From positions 1 to 64,000 of the forward strand of contig CAZLDS010000012.1 in NCBI GenBank assembly GCA_964558395.1: DNA of 64,000 bases. Reading direction: 5' to 3'. The position numbers were made by a program, and so were the translations under genes. The notes beneath the pieces were generated by a model. That model had not been told where the DNA came from and made no database searches. It saw only the letters and a program-made list of their open reading frames with translations. Source of the DNA: CSP1-5 sp964558395. Lineage in GTDB: Bacteria; Methylomirabilota; Methylomirabilia; Methylomirabilales; CSP1-5. Shown here piece after piece: positions 43,067-51,565 of the stretch (positions are counted from its first letter, which is position 1; each line of letters begins with the position of its first letter).

Positions 43067-44176
43067 CTAAGTCCAGACTGCCTCGGCCGTCTCCACGATC
43101 ACGCGCAGTTTGCACTCCTGATCATCCACCGAGATCTGGTTCCCGATGATCGAGCTGGCGAAGCCGCACTGTGGACTGAGGGCCAGCCGATCGAGCGGCA
43201 CACACCGACCCGCCTCCCGGATGCGCGCGGTCAGCTCCTCTTGGGTCTCCCGGCGCGCAGTTTTGGTAGAGACCAAACCCAGGACGACGATCTTATCATC
43301 CGGTACCTCTCTCAGGGCGCCGAAGGTGCCAGAGCGATCGTCATCGTACTCAAGCAATAGTCGATGGGCGTCGATGTCGTTGAAGATACGCCTGGCGATA
43401 GGCTCATACCCCCCTGCGACCAGCCACCGGCTGCCTTGATTGCCCCGTCAAAGGTGAAAACCAAAAGTAACATTTGTAAAGCCATCCATCACAGCGTTGT
43501 CCATCGCGATGCCCTGTGATAACCAGCGGTCGACACTCCATCCCTGCGACTCATAGAAGGCCCGGGTCTTCGGATCAATGAGCAAGGCATAATGGGGCGC
43601 ATCGAGCTGGATGTAGGTTGCGCCGAGCCGGACGAGCTCAGCGACCTCACCGCGTAGGATATCCGTCACGTCACCCAGAAAGTGATCGAGGGTGGGATAG
43701 GCCTGCCGAGAGCGATCAGGCGACCAGAAATTTGCCCACAGGCTGGGACTCGGCAACGTGACCTTGGGGATCCGCTTTGTCCGACCACAAAGATATGTAA
43801 ACTCGTCCACCGAAAGGTGCCGCCGCCGGGTGAGCTTTTTGACGGCTCCCAAAGTGGCTGGCCGCTCGAGACCCAAATCTCCCACCTCTTTATCGCCATG
43901 CCACTCTCCCCAGAGAAAGGCTTCGAGGGAGACCTCCCCAAAGCCGTCCACGGCCGCCGTCATCTGGCTCTGGAACGCTTGGCGACGCATCTCACCGTCA
44001 GTCACCACCTGAAGCCCCACCCCCTCTTGGAGGGTCACCGCCTCATCGACCGCCCGATCCTCGATGGCTTTGAAAGCCGAGGGCGTGATGGTCCCGCTGA
44101 CGAGGTCTTGCTGAGCTTTCAGCAGCCACGGGGGCCGCAGCAGGCTCCCCACGATATCGGCGCGGATCGTCCGCAT
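43067..44176 (-). CDS. MetE-like (cobalamin-independent methionine synthase II) methyltransferase with in-frame TGA; candidate selenoprotein
   Basis: Read through one TGA (43448-43450) the gene gives 369 residues, the normal length of the YxjG/YxjH-type MetE-like family. Before the TGA: RADIVGSLLRPPWLL, VTDGEMRRQAF, ATYIQLDAPHYALL, and TFGFHL. After it: RGNQGSRWLVAGGYEPIA, LLLEYDDDRSG and LSPQCGFASS. The family consensus at the join is H-x-C-R-G-N, so the TGA is residue 243, where the zinc-ligand cysteine should be. The other zinc ligands (His241, the Glu in LLLEY, the Cys in PQCGF) are kept, and no other stop or shift occurs. A hairpin follows (43421-43433). I read it as selenocysteine; a point mutation or base error is the alternative. 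It lies between egtD and egtB on the same strand. Confidence 0.75.
43417..43436 (-). promoter_or_regulatory. candidate bacterial SECIS hairpin
   Basis: On the mRNA strand CAGCC (43433-43429) and GGCTG (43425-43421) form a perfect five-base-pair stem around the three-base loop GGT. The loop begins 19 bases after the TGA. Bacterial SECIS elements sit just after the UGA with a G in the first loop positions, and in E. coli fdhF the loop GG is 18 bases after the UGA. The stem is short, so this is suggestive only. Confidence 0.5.
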
Positions 44177-44247
44177 AGACCTTTCGTCCGACCCTCTGCG
44201 CGAGAGGTCAGCCTGAGACTGGATACGGTTACAATGAGAGAATGATT

Positions 44248-45246
44248 CTAATGCACGGGTGCGGAAAGTGAAAGGGCAAAGAAATGATTCGCATCCGTAT
44301 CCCAGCGCGTCAGGCGCAGTCCGGCGTTTTCGAGCATCGCCTCAACCACCGCACGGGTGTATTTGCAACTGATTTCTGTGCGGATCGACTCTCCCTTCGC
44401 GAAGTCCACAGCCAGATCAATGGCATCGATCGCAACGGAATGGGCCTCCCGGGCCACTAGGTGCATCTCGATCCGTGACTCGTCTCGGTTGTAAAATGCG
44501 AAATGGCCAAAGCGATTCAGGTCAAAGTGGGCGTTCAGATGCCGATTGACGACCGAAAGGATATTGCGGTTAAAGGCGGCCGTGACGCCGGCGGCATCAT
44601 TGTACGCTCGTTCCAGCGTCCCGATGTCCTTTACGAGGTCCGTGCCGAGCAAGAACCGATCCTCCGGACCGAGGAGACGGGCAACATTGCGAAGAAAGAC
44701 ACTGGCCTCCGCAGGCGTCAGGTTTCCGATGGTTCCCCCCAGAAAGATGATCAGACGCGGTCCCTCGTCTGGGAGCACTTCCACTGGTTCCTCGAAGTCG
44801 CCGATCACCCCGTACACGTGGAGTCCCGGGTAATCATCGGTCAGGACATGCGCGGTCTGCCGAAGCATTTCCTCACTGACGTCAATCGGCACATAGAGAT
44901 CCAGCAGGCTGGCGCGCGCAATCGCGTCGAGAAGGATGCGCGACTTGCGCGAATTCCCCGACCCAAATTCGATCAGCGTGGTCGGTCGACACGAGGCGAC
45001 AAGTGCATCAGCGATGTCTTCGAGCAGGAGATGCTCGGTCCGGGTCGGATAATACTCGGGGAGCTCGCAGATCTGATCGAAGAGCTCCGCACCTCGGGCG
45101 TCATAGAAGTACTTCGGGGACAGCTCCTTCGGCATCTTGGTGAGCCCGCTCCGCACATCCGCCTCCAGCCGGGCAAACGGACCTCTCTCCCCGGCACGGC
45201 AGATGATCTCAATCTTGGATGACCGCTTTGATGGCGGCTTGTACAT
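44248..45246 (-). CDS. egtD: L-histidine N-alpha-methyltransferase EgtD
   Basis: A 332-residue SAM-dependent enzyme that trimethylates histidine to hercynine, the first step to ergothioneine. Typical EgtD sequences: PKELSPKYFYDARGAELFD, ELPEYYPTRTEHLLL, LIEFGSGNSRKSRILLDA (SAM motif), PIDVSEEMLRQTA, LIIFLGGTIGNLTP, LLGTDLVKDIGTLERAYND, FNRNILSVVNRHLNAHF and SCKYTRAVVEAML. The open frame extends upstream to 45342, but ATG 45246 gives the usual N-terminus. It overlaps the tail of the broken MNT-HEPN gene by 38 bases. It heads the group MetE-like, egtB, transporter on the same strand. Confidence 0.93.
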   Translation of the reverse strand: MYKPPSKRSSKIEIICRAGERGPFARLEADVRSGLTKMPKELSPKYFYDARGAELFDQICELPEYYPTRTEHLLLEDIADALVASCRPTTLIEFGSGNSRKSRILLDAIARASLLDLYVPIDVSEEMLRQTAHVLTDDYPGLHVYGVIGDFEEPVEVLPDEGPRLIIFLGGTIGNLTPAEASVFLRNVARLLGPEDRFLLGTDLVKDIGTLERAYNDAAGVTAAFNRNILSVVNRHLNAHFDLNRFGHFAFYNRDESRIEMHLVAREAHSVAIDAIDLAVDFAKGESIRTEISCKYTRAVVEAMLENAGLRLTRWDTDANHFFALSLSAPVH

Positions 45247-46052
45247 CACCCCGAATGGCTCGCACAAAGCGCTCCAGGCTGACCAAGCAGCCTGGCAGCC
45301 CGTGACTGTGCAGCGCCTCTCCCTTATCCGGATCATAAACAAGCTGATTGCGAATGTCGATGAGCTGAACCAGTTCTCGGGTCAGGTCTCCCTCCAATAG
45401 ATTGACCTCGGCCAGGACCTCGGGAATATCCGCCATATTCCGAGGAGGACGGAGCTTAAGGGTGGCGCTGAGTCAGGCAGATCGTAAGGCAACACGTAAT
45501 GGCAGATTGCAGATAGTACCGGCCCGCCGCCTCTCTGATCGGCTCAGTCGATGGGGTTCCCTCCAGGGCCCGGGCGCGCCCGATATTTTCTTCCAGCTGC
45601 TCGAGCCTCTCTGCCAACTCTGCCCTGAGGATCATCCCAGCTCCCTCCTCCGCCAACTGCGGGCCGGACGCGAGCATGTGTCCGAGATTGAAATACTCAC
45701 TCCAGACGCCTTCCTCAAAGGCGATCCGGCCCCGTTCGTCCCGGCTGTAAATCACTCGGCCGGCCGAGAGAACCGCCCCGTGAAATGTCAAAGGCGCCGC
45801 ATTCAGGATCCGCGATCCGGCGACGGGAACCGCCAGTGTTTCTTCCAATAAGGTCTCCAGGCGAATCTCGACATGAAAGTAGCTCTCGACGGGAAGGGCC
45901 GGATCCATATACGTGGCTAACTGTACGCCGCGAAGAGCTGGAAAGGTACTCGGATCTGCAATACCGTATGCAAAGAGGGTTGGGGTCTCTTCGAGTATTT
46001 CCCCTGCCTTCTCTTGGAGCCGGTCAAAAATGTTAGATGGTTCAGAGTACAT
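45209..46052 (-). pseudogene. decayed MNT-HEPN fusion (nucleotidyltransferase plus DUF86-type HEPN domain)
   Basis: Two overlapping frames form one gene. The first (46052-45456) has an MNT-like half: ETPTLFAYGIADPSTF, RILNAAPLTFHGAVLSAGR, VIYSRDERGRIAFEEGVW. It then enters a HEPN half (RAELAERLEQLEENIGRARAL, REAAGRYYLQSAITCCLTI) and stops. The second frame continues the HEPN half: LRPPRNMADIPEVLAEVNLL, LVQLIDIRNQLVY, ERFVRAI, stopping at 45209. A single-base shift near 45455-45475 separates them. The catalytic motifs also look lost: GS and D-x-D of the nucleotidyltransferase are replaced (GI, VQLA), and the HEPN RNxxxH reads RNQLVY. MNT/HEPN pairs are usually toxin-antitoxin systems; this one appears dead. 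Confidence 0.65.
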
Positions 46053-46160
46053 CGTTCAGGGTTGGTTCCGAGTCGATGGTTCAGAGTTCAAGCTGCATCG
46101 TTCAGGTTTCATGGACAGGGCTAACCTTCAATAGGCTCGCTTTTCCATGAACGATGAACT
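46036..46160. repeat. short degenerate direct and inverted repeats
   Basis: The 13-mer gatggttcagagt occurs at 46036 and 46075, and the 11-mer catcgttcagg at 46050 and 46096. An inverted copy of its core, tgaacgatg, is at 46148. The block lies in the spacer between the HAD gene and the MNT-HEPN relic and overlaps the relic's start codon. Confidence 0.6.
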
Positions 46161-46190
46161 ACAAACCATGAACCGGCTCCTCGGTTGTCG

Positions 46191-46835
46191 CTAACCGAGA
46201 TGGTGCTGAAGCTCTCGTAGATCACGAAGCACTAGGTCGGGCCCCGCGGCCTGAACAACCGCGGCCGGTCGCAGGCCGTACGTGACTCCGACGCTATAGA
46301 TTCCCGCGTGCTTTGCCATCTCGATATCTGCGGGGCTATCCCCTATGACGGCGGCCAGCCGAGCCTCGACTCCAGTGGAACGCAGAACCTTTCTCGCGGG
46401 TTCCGGATGCGGTTTCCGCTCGACCGTACTGTCACCTCCCAACACTAGCTCAAAGTGCGAATCGATCTCGAGTCCCTGCAGGATGCGCTGGGTGAAGTCT
46501 AGGGGTTTATTGGTCACGATGGCCTTTCGCTTTCCCCCAAAATGTTCGAGGGTCTCCCGGATGTCTGGATAGAGGCAGGTCTGATCGAGCAGGTGGGCTG
46601 CGTAATATTCTCGAAAAAACCGGACCCCTGTGTCGATGACACCCCGATGCTCGGGTCCCAGGGCCCGGCTGAGGAGGGTGTGGACGCCATCCCCCACATA
46701 TTCGCAGACTCGCTCCATCGACAGTGGGGAAATCGCAAGCCTCTGCAGGGCGTGATTGACCGTTGCGGTGATGTCGGCTCTCGTATCTGCAAGCGTACCG
46801 TCGAGATCGAAAATGAGGAGATCAACGCGGCGCAA
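46191..46835 (-). CDS. HAD-family phosphatase (phosphoglycolate phosphatase-like)
   Basis: A 214-residue HAD hydrolase: motif I LIFDLDGTLADTRADI, motif II KAIVTNKP, motif III with KPHPEPARKVL, motif IV AAVIGDSPADIEMAKHAG. A helical cap (YVGDGVHTLLSRAL, YAAHLLDQTCLYPDI) places it with phosphoglycolate phosphatases and pyrophosphatases of the Gph/PpaX type. The start is a TTG at 46835, chosen because GAGG stands six bases before it and homologous sequence begins there; it overlaps the aminotransferase gene end by 14 bases. It is the last gene of the yicC-mqnA run. The substrate is not certain. Confidence 0.85.
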   Translation of the reverse strand: MRRVDLLIFDLDGTLADTRADITATVNHALQRLAISPLSMERVCEYVGDGVHTLLSRALGPEHRGVIDTGVRFFREYYAAHLLDQTCLYPDIRETLEHFGGKRKAIVTNKPLDFTQRILQGLEIDSHFELVLGGDSTVERKPHPEPARKVLRSTGVEARLAAVIGDSPADIEMAKHAGIYSVGVTYGLRPAAVVQAAGPDLVLRDLRELQHHLG

Positions 46836-47973
46836 GGTATTCCTCGATCCGTCGAACCGCTTCCCGGATGTTGTCCAACGAATTCGCGTAGGAAAAACGG
46901 ATATGGCCTTCGGCTCCGTTCCCAAAGTCGATCCCCGGGGTGACTGCCACCTTGGCTTCCTCCAGGACTTCAAAGGCAAACCGATAGGAGTCGGCGGCGA
47001 ACGCGGTAGCATCTGCCAGAACGTAAAAGGCCCCCTGAGGCTCTCGCGAGACGGTGAAACCGATCCGACGGATGCCGTGCACCAGAAATCGGCGCCGCTC
47101 ATCATAGGTCCGACGCATCTTTTCAACCTCGGCCGCCGCCCCCTGCAGCGCGGCGATCGCAGCCCGCTGCACAAAGTCACTAGCAGAGATGAAGAAGTTC
47201 TGATGCATCTTTTGCAGGGACCGAATCAACGCCGGGGGAACAATGGCGTAACCCACCCTCCAGCCGGTCATGGCGTACGCCTTGGAGAAACCGTTCAAGA
47301 CCACGGCGTGATCGGTGTACTCGAGGATCGAATGTTCTTCCCCCTCGTAGGTCAATCCATGATAGATCTCATCCGAGACAATCAGGAGACCGAGGTCGGC
47401 CAGCGCTCTGAGAGTCTGTCCTGGAAGGACGGCCCCAGTGGGATTGGCGGGAGAGTTGATAAGGAGCGCCTTCGTCCGATCGCCAATCGCTTCCCGAACC
47501 GATTCGGGATCGAGCTGGAATCCTTCTCGTTCCCGAACCCGGACGTAGATCGGCTGGCCGCCGGTAAATTGAATGAAGTTCGGATAGCAGGCGTAATGGG
47601 GGTCGCTGAGAATCACTTCGTCCCCGGACTCGAGGAGGGCCGAAAAGAGGAGCCACATGGCGGGAGAGGTCCCGGAGGTAACCAGCACCCGCTCCGGCGA
47701 GACGTGCACCCTGTACCGGCTGGCGTAGTGTTCGGCAATGGCCTCGCGCAGTTCGCGGATGCCCAGACTGTGCGTGTACTTGGTTCGCCCTTCCGCGAGC
47801 GCCTTGGTCGCCGCCTCCTGGACGCACGCCGGGCTGGGAAAGTCGGGCTCGCCTAGCTCGAGATGAATGATGTGCTCTCCCTTTCTCTCGAGCTCCTGGG
47901 CACGCTCCAGAACCTCCATGGCAATGAACGGAGTCAAAGCCTCCGCCCGGCCGGGTATGTTGATCCGCCTCAT
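46822..47973 (-). CDS. class I/II PLP-dependent aminotransferase (aspartate-aminotransferase-like)
   Basis: A 383-residue fold-type I aminotransferase. Seen: LELGEPDFPSPACVQEA, YTHSLGIRELREAIAEHY, TSGTSPAMWLLFSALL, NSPANPTGAVL, VSDEIYHGLTY, the PLP lysine in NGFSKAYAMTGWRVGY and HIRFSYANS with the carboxylate-binding arginine. The subgroup includes broad aspartate/aromatic aminotransferases. The ATG overlaps the mqnA stop by four bases. A link to menaquinone synthesis is not obvious; aromatic amino acid supply is possible. Confidence 0.88.
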   Translation of the reverse strand: MRRINIPGRAEALTPFIAMEVLERAQELERKGEHIIHLELGEPDFPSPACVQEAATKALAEGRTKYTHSLGIRELREAIAEHYASRYRVHVSPERVLVTSGTSPAMWLLFSALLESGDEVILSDPHYACYPNFIQFTGGQPIYVRVREREGFQLDPESVREAIGDRTKALLINSPANPTGAVLPGQTLRALADLGLLIVSDEIYHGLTYEGEEHSILEYTDHAVVLNGFSKAYAMTGWRVGYAIVPPALIRSLQKMHQNFFISASDFVQRAAIAALQGAAAEVEKMRRTYDERRRFLVHGIRRIGFTVSREPQGAFYVLADATAFAADSYRFAFEVLEEAKVAVTPGIDFGNGAEGHIRFSYANSLDNIREAVRRIEEYLAPR

Positions 47974-48800
47974 CCCATCTCCACGAACCGCCAGGGGACC
48001 GGAAAGCCGACGAGCCCATCCAGTTGCGGGCTCTGGAGAAACCGCTCGAACCCTTCCAGATGTCTGGGGGTAAGATCAAAGGAGAGTTGCTTGCGAAAGT
48101 AGTTCACGCAGGCCTCCTCGCTGATGCCAACTCGGGTATGGACAGCCGCACTGAGGATCTCCGCCTTCCCCAAACTATAGGCTTTGGAGGCAAGAAGGGC
48201 CCGATGGAGCTTCCTGGTACTTTCAGGAGCCGTCCGGTAAAATTCCTCCCGGACGCCCCAGAGGGCAAAAACGAACGGGAGACCAGTGAGCTCTTTCCAC
48301 CCCTGGCCCAGGTCCAGGTGGTGGGGGTACTTGTGTTCATACGCCGCCTTGAGTGCCGGATCGCCGATGAGTAGGCCTGCGGCAACTTCCGAGGGAAGCA
48401 CGTGAGGGACTTCCCCACGAAGATAGACCGGCCGGACCCCATACCCTCGCTCGAGCAGCAGTCGGAGCAGATAGACTGAAGTCAGAGATTCCTCGGTAAT
48501 AAGAACTCTTTCACCGTCCAAATCCTGCAGCGGAACACGACTCAGGCAAACCACGCTTCCCACCGCCCCGTCACAGGCGATTGCCAGGTCGGGAAGGAGG
48601 TGATAATTCTCCGGAGACTGTGCATAAGCCAGAGATGAGATCACCGAGATATCCAGGTCTCCTCGCTCGAGCATCCGGTTCAACTCCGCCGGAGTCCCCT
48701 CAATGAGATCACAGTTAGCCGACACAACGCCTTCTTCGATTCCGTAATAGACCGGCTCACAGTTGATATAGCGAACCTTCCCGACGCGCGGTCGCCTCAC
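47970..48800 (-). CDS. mqnA: chorismate dehydratase MqnA (futalosine menaquinone pathway)
   Basis: A 276-residue periplasmic-binding-protein-fold enzyme that converts chorismate to 3-enolpyruvylbenzoate, the first committed step of futalosine-dependent menaquinone synthesis. Matching segments: VRYINCEPVYYGIEEG, GTPAELNRMLERGDLDISVISSLAYA, LPDLAIACDGAVGSV, ITEESLTSVYLLRLLL, GLLIGDPAL and GLPFVFALWGVRE. It starts with GTG overlapping the amidohydrolase stop (GTGA), so translation is coupled. The other pathway genes are outside the window. Confidence 0.92.
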   Translation of the reverse strand: MRRPRVGKVRYINCEPVYYGIEEGVVSANCDLIEGTPAELNRMLERGDLDISVISSLAYAQSPENYHLLPDLAIACDGAVGSVVCLSRVPLQDLDGERVLITEESLTSVYLLRLLLERGYGVRPVYLRGEVPHVLPSEVAAGLLIGDPALKAAYEHKYPHHLDLGQGWKELTGLPFVFALWGVREEFYRTAPESTRKLHRALLASKAYSLGKAEILSAAVHTRVGISEEACVNYFRKQLSFDLTPRHLEGFERFLQSPQLDGLVGFPVPWRFVEMG

Positions 48801-50056
48801 GGTCCCTGCCTTTCATAGAGCGGCTTGCCGCCGACAACGGTGAGGAGAACTTTTTCAGGAGCCGCTTTGTGCACGAGGTACTCATACGGGTCCGCGCCTG
48901 GATCATCGAGGGCGAGCGCGGTAACGTCGGCCTGTTTCCCAGGGTCCAGGGTCCCGATCACCATGTCGAGGCCCAAAGCCCGGGCGCCCCCCACCGTCGC
49001 CATCCCAATCCACTCTGCGGGGGACAGCAGGCCCTCATGCGCCTGATGAGCAAACCGGATCTCGTCCCAGAGACTGAGACTTTCGTTGCTTGCCAGCGAA
49101 TCGGTGCCCAAGCCCACAGGGATCCCTCGATCCCTGAACGCCTTCAGCGGGGCGCGGCCTACGTCGAGATAGGCGTTCGACCGCGGACAATGAGCGACGG
49201 CTACTCCACTTTTGGCCCCGATGTCCAGATCCTCTTCCGTCAGGTGAACGGCATGGACGAGAAGGCATCGTGGATCCAACATTCCCAATCGAGAGAGATA
49301 GTCCACCGGGGTCGCCCCGAGGGCCGGCGGTGGGATCTCACCCCACCCCGTCGCCCGGAGGAGACGGGTCCGGATCTCGCCCGTCCCCGATCGAAGGTAC
49401 TCGATCTCGGCAGGACTCTCGGCAGTATGGATCGCCGCCTTGAGACCCAAGCGTTGCTGCGCCTCTCGACACCACTCGAAGAGCCGAGGCGAAACACTGT
49501 ACACCGCATGGGGAGAAATGCCTATCTCAAGGAGACCCCCGCGGGCCTCGTCCCGCATCCTCTCGAGACGCCCAAAGGACATCTCGGCGATTCCCTCAGC
49601 GCGAGCTTGGTCCGGGCCGATCACCTCGTGATAGACCACTCCACGGAGACCATTCTGCTTCAGCCCGCCAAGGCTCGCCCCCGCTGAAGAAACCTCTCCA
49701 ACACACGTTGTCCCCGACCGGATCAGCTCGGTGATCCCCTGCTCCACGGCGGGGGCATATGTCTCCGATGTCAGGCGCGACCTCTTCTCCAAAAGATGAA
49801 TGACCCAATCGGCAAAAGAACGGCCGGGGGGGACCTGCCCGCGAAGAGTACTCAGCTCAAGATGAGTATGGACATTGACCAGGCCGGGGAGGAGAATCGC
49901 TTCGCCGAGATCACGCCACGGCACCCCGGGATACCCCCTTTTCAGGACCGCACGCGGTCCAGCGGCCCGGATGCTCGTTCCCTCAATCAGGAGAGCTGCG
50001 TCACGGATCGGGGGTTGACTGACCGGAAGAACGTACTGAGCAGCCAGGCCATGCAT
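48797..50056 (-). CDS. amidohydrolase; candidate aminodeoxyfutalosine deaminase
   Basis: A 419-residue metal-dependent amidohydrolase of the cytosine/SAH deaminase type: LLPGLVNVHTHLELS (HxH metal site), ISPHAVYSVSPRL, AAIHTAESPAEIEYL (third His), LVHAVHLTEEDLD, VAHCPRSNAYL and GLGTDSLASNESLSLWDE (metal Asp). Directly upstream of mqnA with overlapping stop and start, it most likely deaminates 6-amino-6-deoxyfutalosine in menaquinone synthesis, as amidohydrolases do in several futalosine operons. That reaction is inferred from position; an S-adenosylhomocysteine or guanine deaminase is the alternative. Confidence 0.85.
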   Translation of the reverse strand: MHGLAAQYVLPVSQPPIRDAALLIEGTSIRAAGPRAVLKRGYPGVPWRDLGEAILLPGLVNVHTHLELSTLRGQVPPGRSFADWVIHLLEKRSRLTSETYAPAVEQGITELIRSGTTCVGEVSSAGASLGGLKQNGLRGVVYHEVIGPDQARAEGIAEMSFGRLERMRDEARGGLLEIGISPHAVYSVSPRLFEWCREAQQRLGLKAAIHTAESPAEIEYLRSGTGEIRTRLLRATGWGEIPPPALGATPVDYLSRLGMLDPRCLLVHAVHLTEEDLDIGAKSGVAVAHCPRSNAYLDVGRAPLKAFRDRGIPVGLGTDSLASNESLSLWDEIRFAHQAHEGLLSPAEWIGMATVGGARALGLDMVIGTLDPGKQADVTALALDDPGADPYEYLVHKAAPEKVLLTVVGGKPLYERQGP

Positions 50057-50182
50057 ATTACGCCATCGCCAAGAGGGAACGCCCTGACCACTCGGCCCGG
50101 ACGAATTCCCCTGGCGTATTCATATAGAAAAGGCCGAGCCCGTGGGGATCGGCGGCCTCGACCTCCTCAAAACCCATCCGTC

Positions 50183-50629
50183 TTATCCCTCTTCCTCTTC
50201 CTCGGCTCCCTTCTCCACCTGGTCGAGATCTACCAACTCTCCCCCAACAATTTCAGGGACTTCTGCGGTCTCTTCTTCTGTCTCGCTCGGCGCCGCAGCC
50301 TCAAGTTCCTGCTCCACTTCCGCTTCCTCTTCCTCTTCTGTTTCTTCCTCGGTCACGACCCCCTCGGGGGCAATCTCCCTGAACCAGGTCGGTTTGACCG
50401 CCTCCGCAAAGATCCCCGTCTTGGTCCCTTCCTCGAGAGTCTTCATCGTGTACTCGATCTTTCCCGCCGCCATTTCCTCCAAGGCGATATATGTTGGTTT
50501 ATACCTTTTGGGCTGGACCAGCGGGATGGTCCCCTGATTGAGTTGCCGGCTTCGCTTGGCGGCAATAATCACGAGCCGATATTTGCTGTCCACTTTGTCG
50601 GTCAAATCCTCATAGGGTATATGGGTCAT
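50183..50629 (-). CDS. rpoZ: RNA polymerase omega subunit with long acidic tail
   Basis: A 148-residue protein. The first 70 or so residues are RpoZ: LTDKVDSKYRLVIIAAKRSRQ, then PTYIALEEMAAGKIEY. The remaining half is very acidic (runs of Glu, few basic residues) and predicted to be disordered; normal RpoZ is 65-100 residues. It follows gmk by 18 bases with AAGGAGGG before its ATG, the usual gmk-rpoZ order. The tail function is unknown. Confidence 0.92.
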   Translation of the reverse strand: MTHIPYEDLTDKVDSKYRLVIIAAKRSRQLNQGTIPLVQPKRYKPTYIALEEMAAGKIEYTMKTLEEGTKTGIFAEAVKPTWFREIAPEGVVTEEETEEEEEAEVEQELEAAAPSETEEETAEVPEIVGGELVDLDQVEKGAEEEEEG

Positions 50630-50647
50630 AGGTCACATCCCTCCTTG

Positions 50648-51259
50648 TTAAACGCCCAACTCGTCCCGGATCTGGGAATGCAGGCGGGAGCTCCGGCAAC
50701 GTTCCGCCGCAATGATGACACACAGATCGCTGACGGCGCGCTCAAGTACATCGTTGATGATTACATAATCGTACTCGGCGAAATACTTCATCTCTTCGCG
50801 GGCCTTTCGTAGACGACGCTCGATCTCCTCGGGGACGTCGCTCCGCCGGTTCCGCAGGCGTTGTTCGAGCTGTTCCCAGGACGGCGGAAGGACAAAAACG
50901 AATACCCCCTCCGGATAGACCTGGCGCAGTTTCGCGGCTCCCTGAGTATCCACGTCCAAGATAACATCGTGGCCGGCCGTGAGTTGAGCCTGGAGCAGAT
51001 CCCGGGAGGTCCCGTAGTGATGGCCGTGGACAATCGCCCACTCCGCAAAACCATCCGCCTTTACCATCTGCCGAAAGGTCGCCTCGCCCACAAAATGATA
51101 GTCTCGGCCACCGACCTCGTGGGATCGCGGGGCCCGGGTCGTATATGAGACAGAGTGGGCGAGCCCGCGGACCCTCCGAACGGCCTCCTTACACAGACTG
51201 GTTTTTCCTGCGCCCGAAGGAGCAGACACCACGACGACGAGCCGACGGACATCCCTCAC
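50648..51259 (-). CDS. gmk: guanylate kinase
   Basis: A 203-residue GMP kinase: P-loop VVSAPSGAGKTSLCKEA, SVSYTTRAPRSHEVGGRDYHFV (GMP binding), GEWAIVHGHHYGT-like segment (AEWAIVHGHHYGTS), VILDVDTQGAAKL, VFVLPPSWEQLEQRL and YDYVIINDVLERA. It starts three bases after the DUF370 gene and precedes rpoZ, a classic order. All active-site segments are present. Confidence 0.96.
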   Translation of the reverse strand: MRDVRRLVVVVSAPSGAGKTSLCKEAVRRVRGLAHSVSYTTRAPRSHEVGGRDYHFVGEATFRQMVKADGFAEWAIVHGHHYGTSRDLLQAQLTAGHDVILDVDTQGAAKLRQVYPEGVFVFVLPPSWEQLEQRLRNRRSDVPEEIERRLRKAREEMKYFAEYDYVIINDVLERAVSDLCVIIAAERCRSSRLHSQIRDELGV

Positions 51260-51262
51260 CTG

Positions 51263-51529
51263 CTACTCCCTCTCTCCGTGAGTCCCCACCAGTCGCTGGG
51301 CGAGGGTCTCGGTCTGAATAGCCGAGAGGATTACGTGGTCGCTATCCGTCACGACGATGGAGCGCGTACGCCGCCCGTTCGTGGCATCGACCAGCTTTCG
51401 AACCTCTTTCGCCTCATCCTTCAGCCGCTTGCTAGGAGCAGAACTCGGATTCACAATGGTAACAATCCGACTCGCGACCACCATATTTCCAAAGCCGACG
51501 TTCAGGAGTTCGGTCCCCAAGGCCCTCAC
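51263..51529 (-). CDS. remA: RemA/DUF370 family DNA-binding regulator
   Basis: An 88-residue protein of the DUF370/RemA family: ELLNVGFGNMVVASRIVTIV, SAPSKRLKDEAKE and SIVVTDSDHVILSAIQTETLAQRL. In Bacillus RemA is a DNA-binding regulator of matrix and osmoprotectant genes, forming ring-like oligomers; elsewhere its role is little known. It lies between yicC and gmk, the conserved position. Confidence 0.9.
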   Translation of the reverse strand: MRALGTELLNVGFGNMVVASRIVTIVNPSSAPSKRLKDEAKEVRKLVDATNGRRTRSIVVTDSDHVILSAIQTETLAQRLVGTHGERE

Positions 51530-51565
51530 CTCCCTCCTCCTTCCATGAAAGCACCCCCGAGGACT

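Noticed and set aside
43067..43357. Separate small gene after the TGA in the MetE-like gene
   Set aside because: It is in frame with the upstream part and is simply the C-terminus of the same family; on its own it would lack any active-site half.
46036..46160. CRISPR array
   Set aside because: Only two imperfect copies with unequal spacing and no cas genes anywhere in the window.
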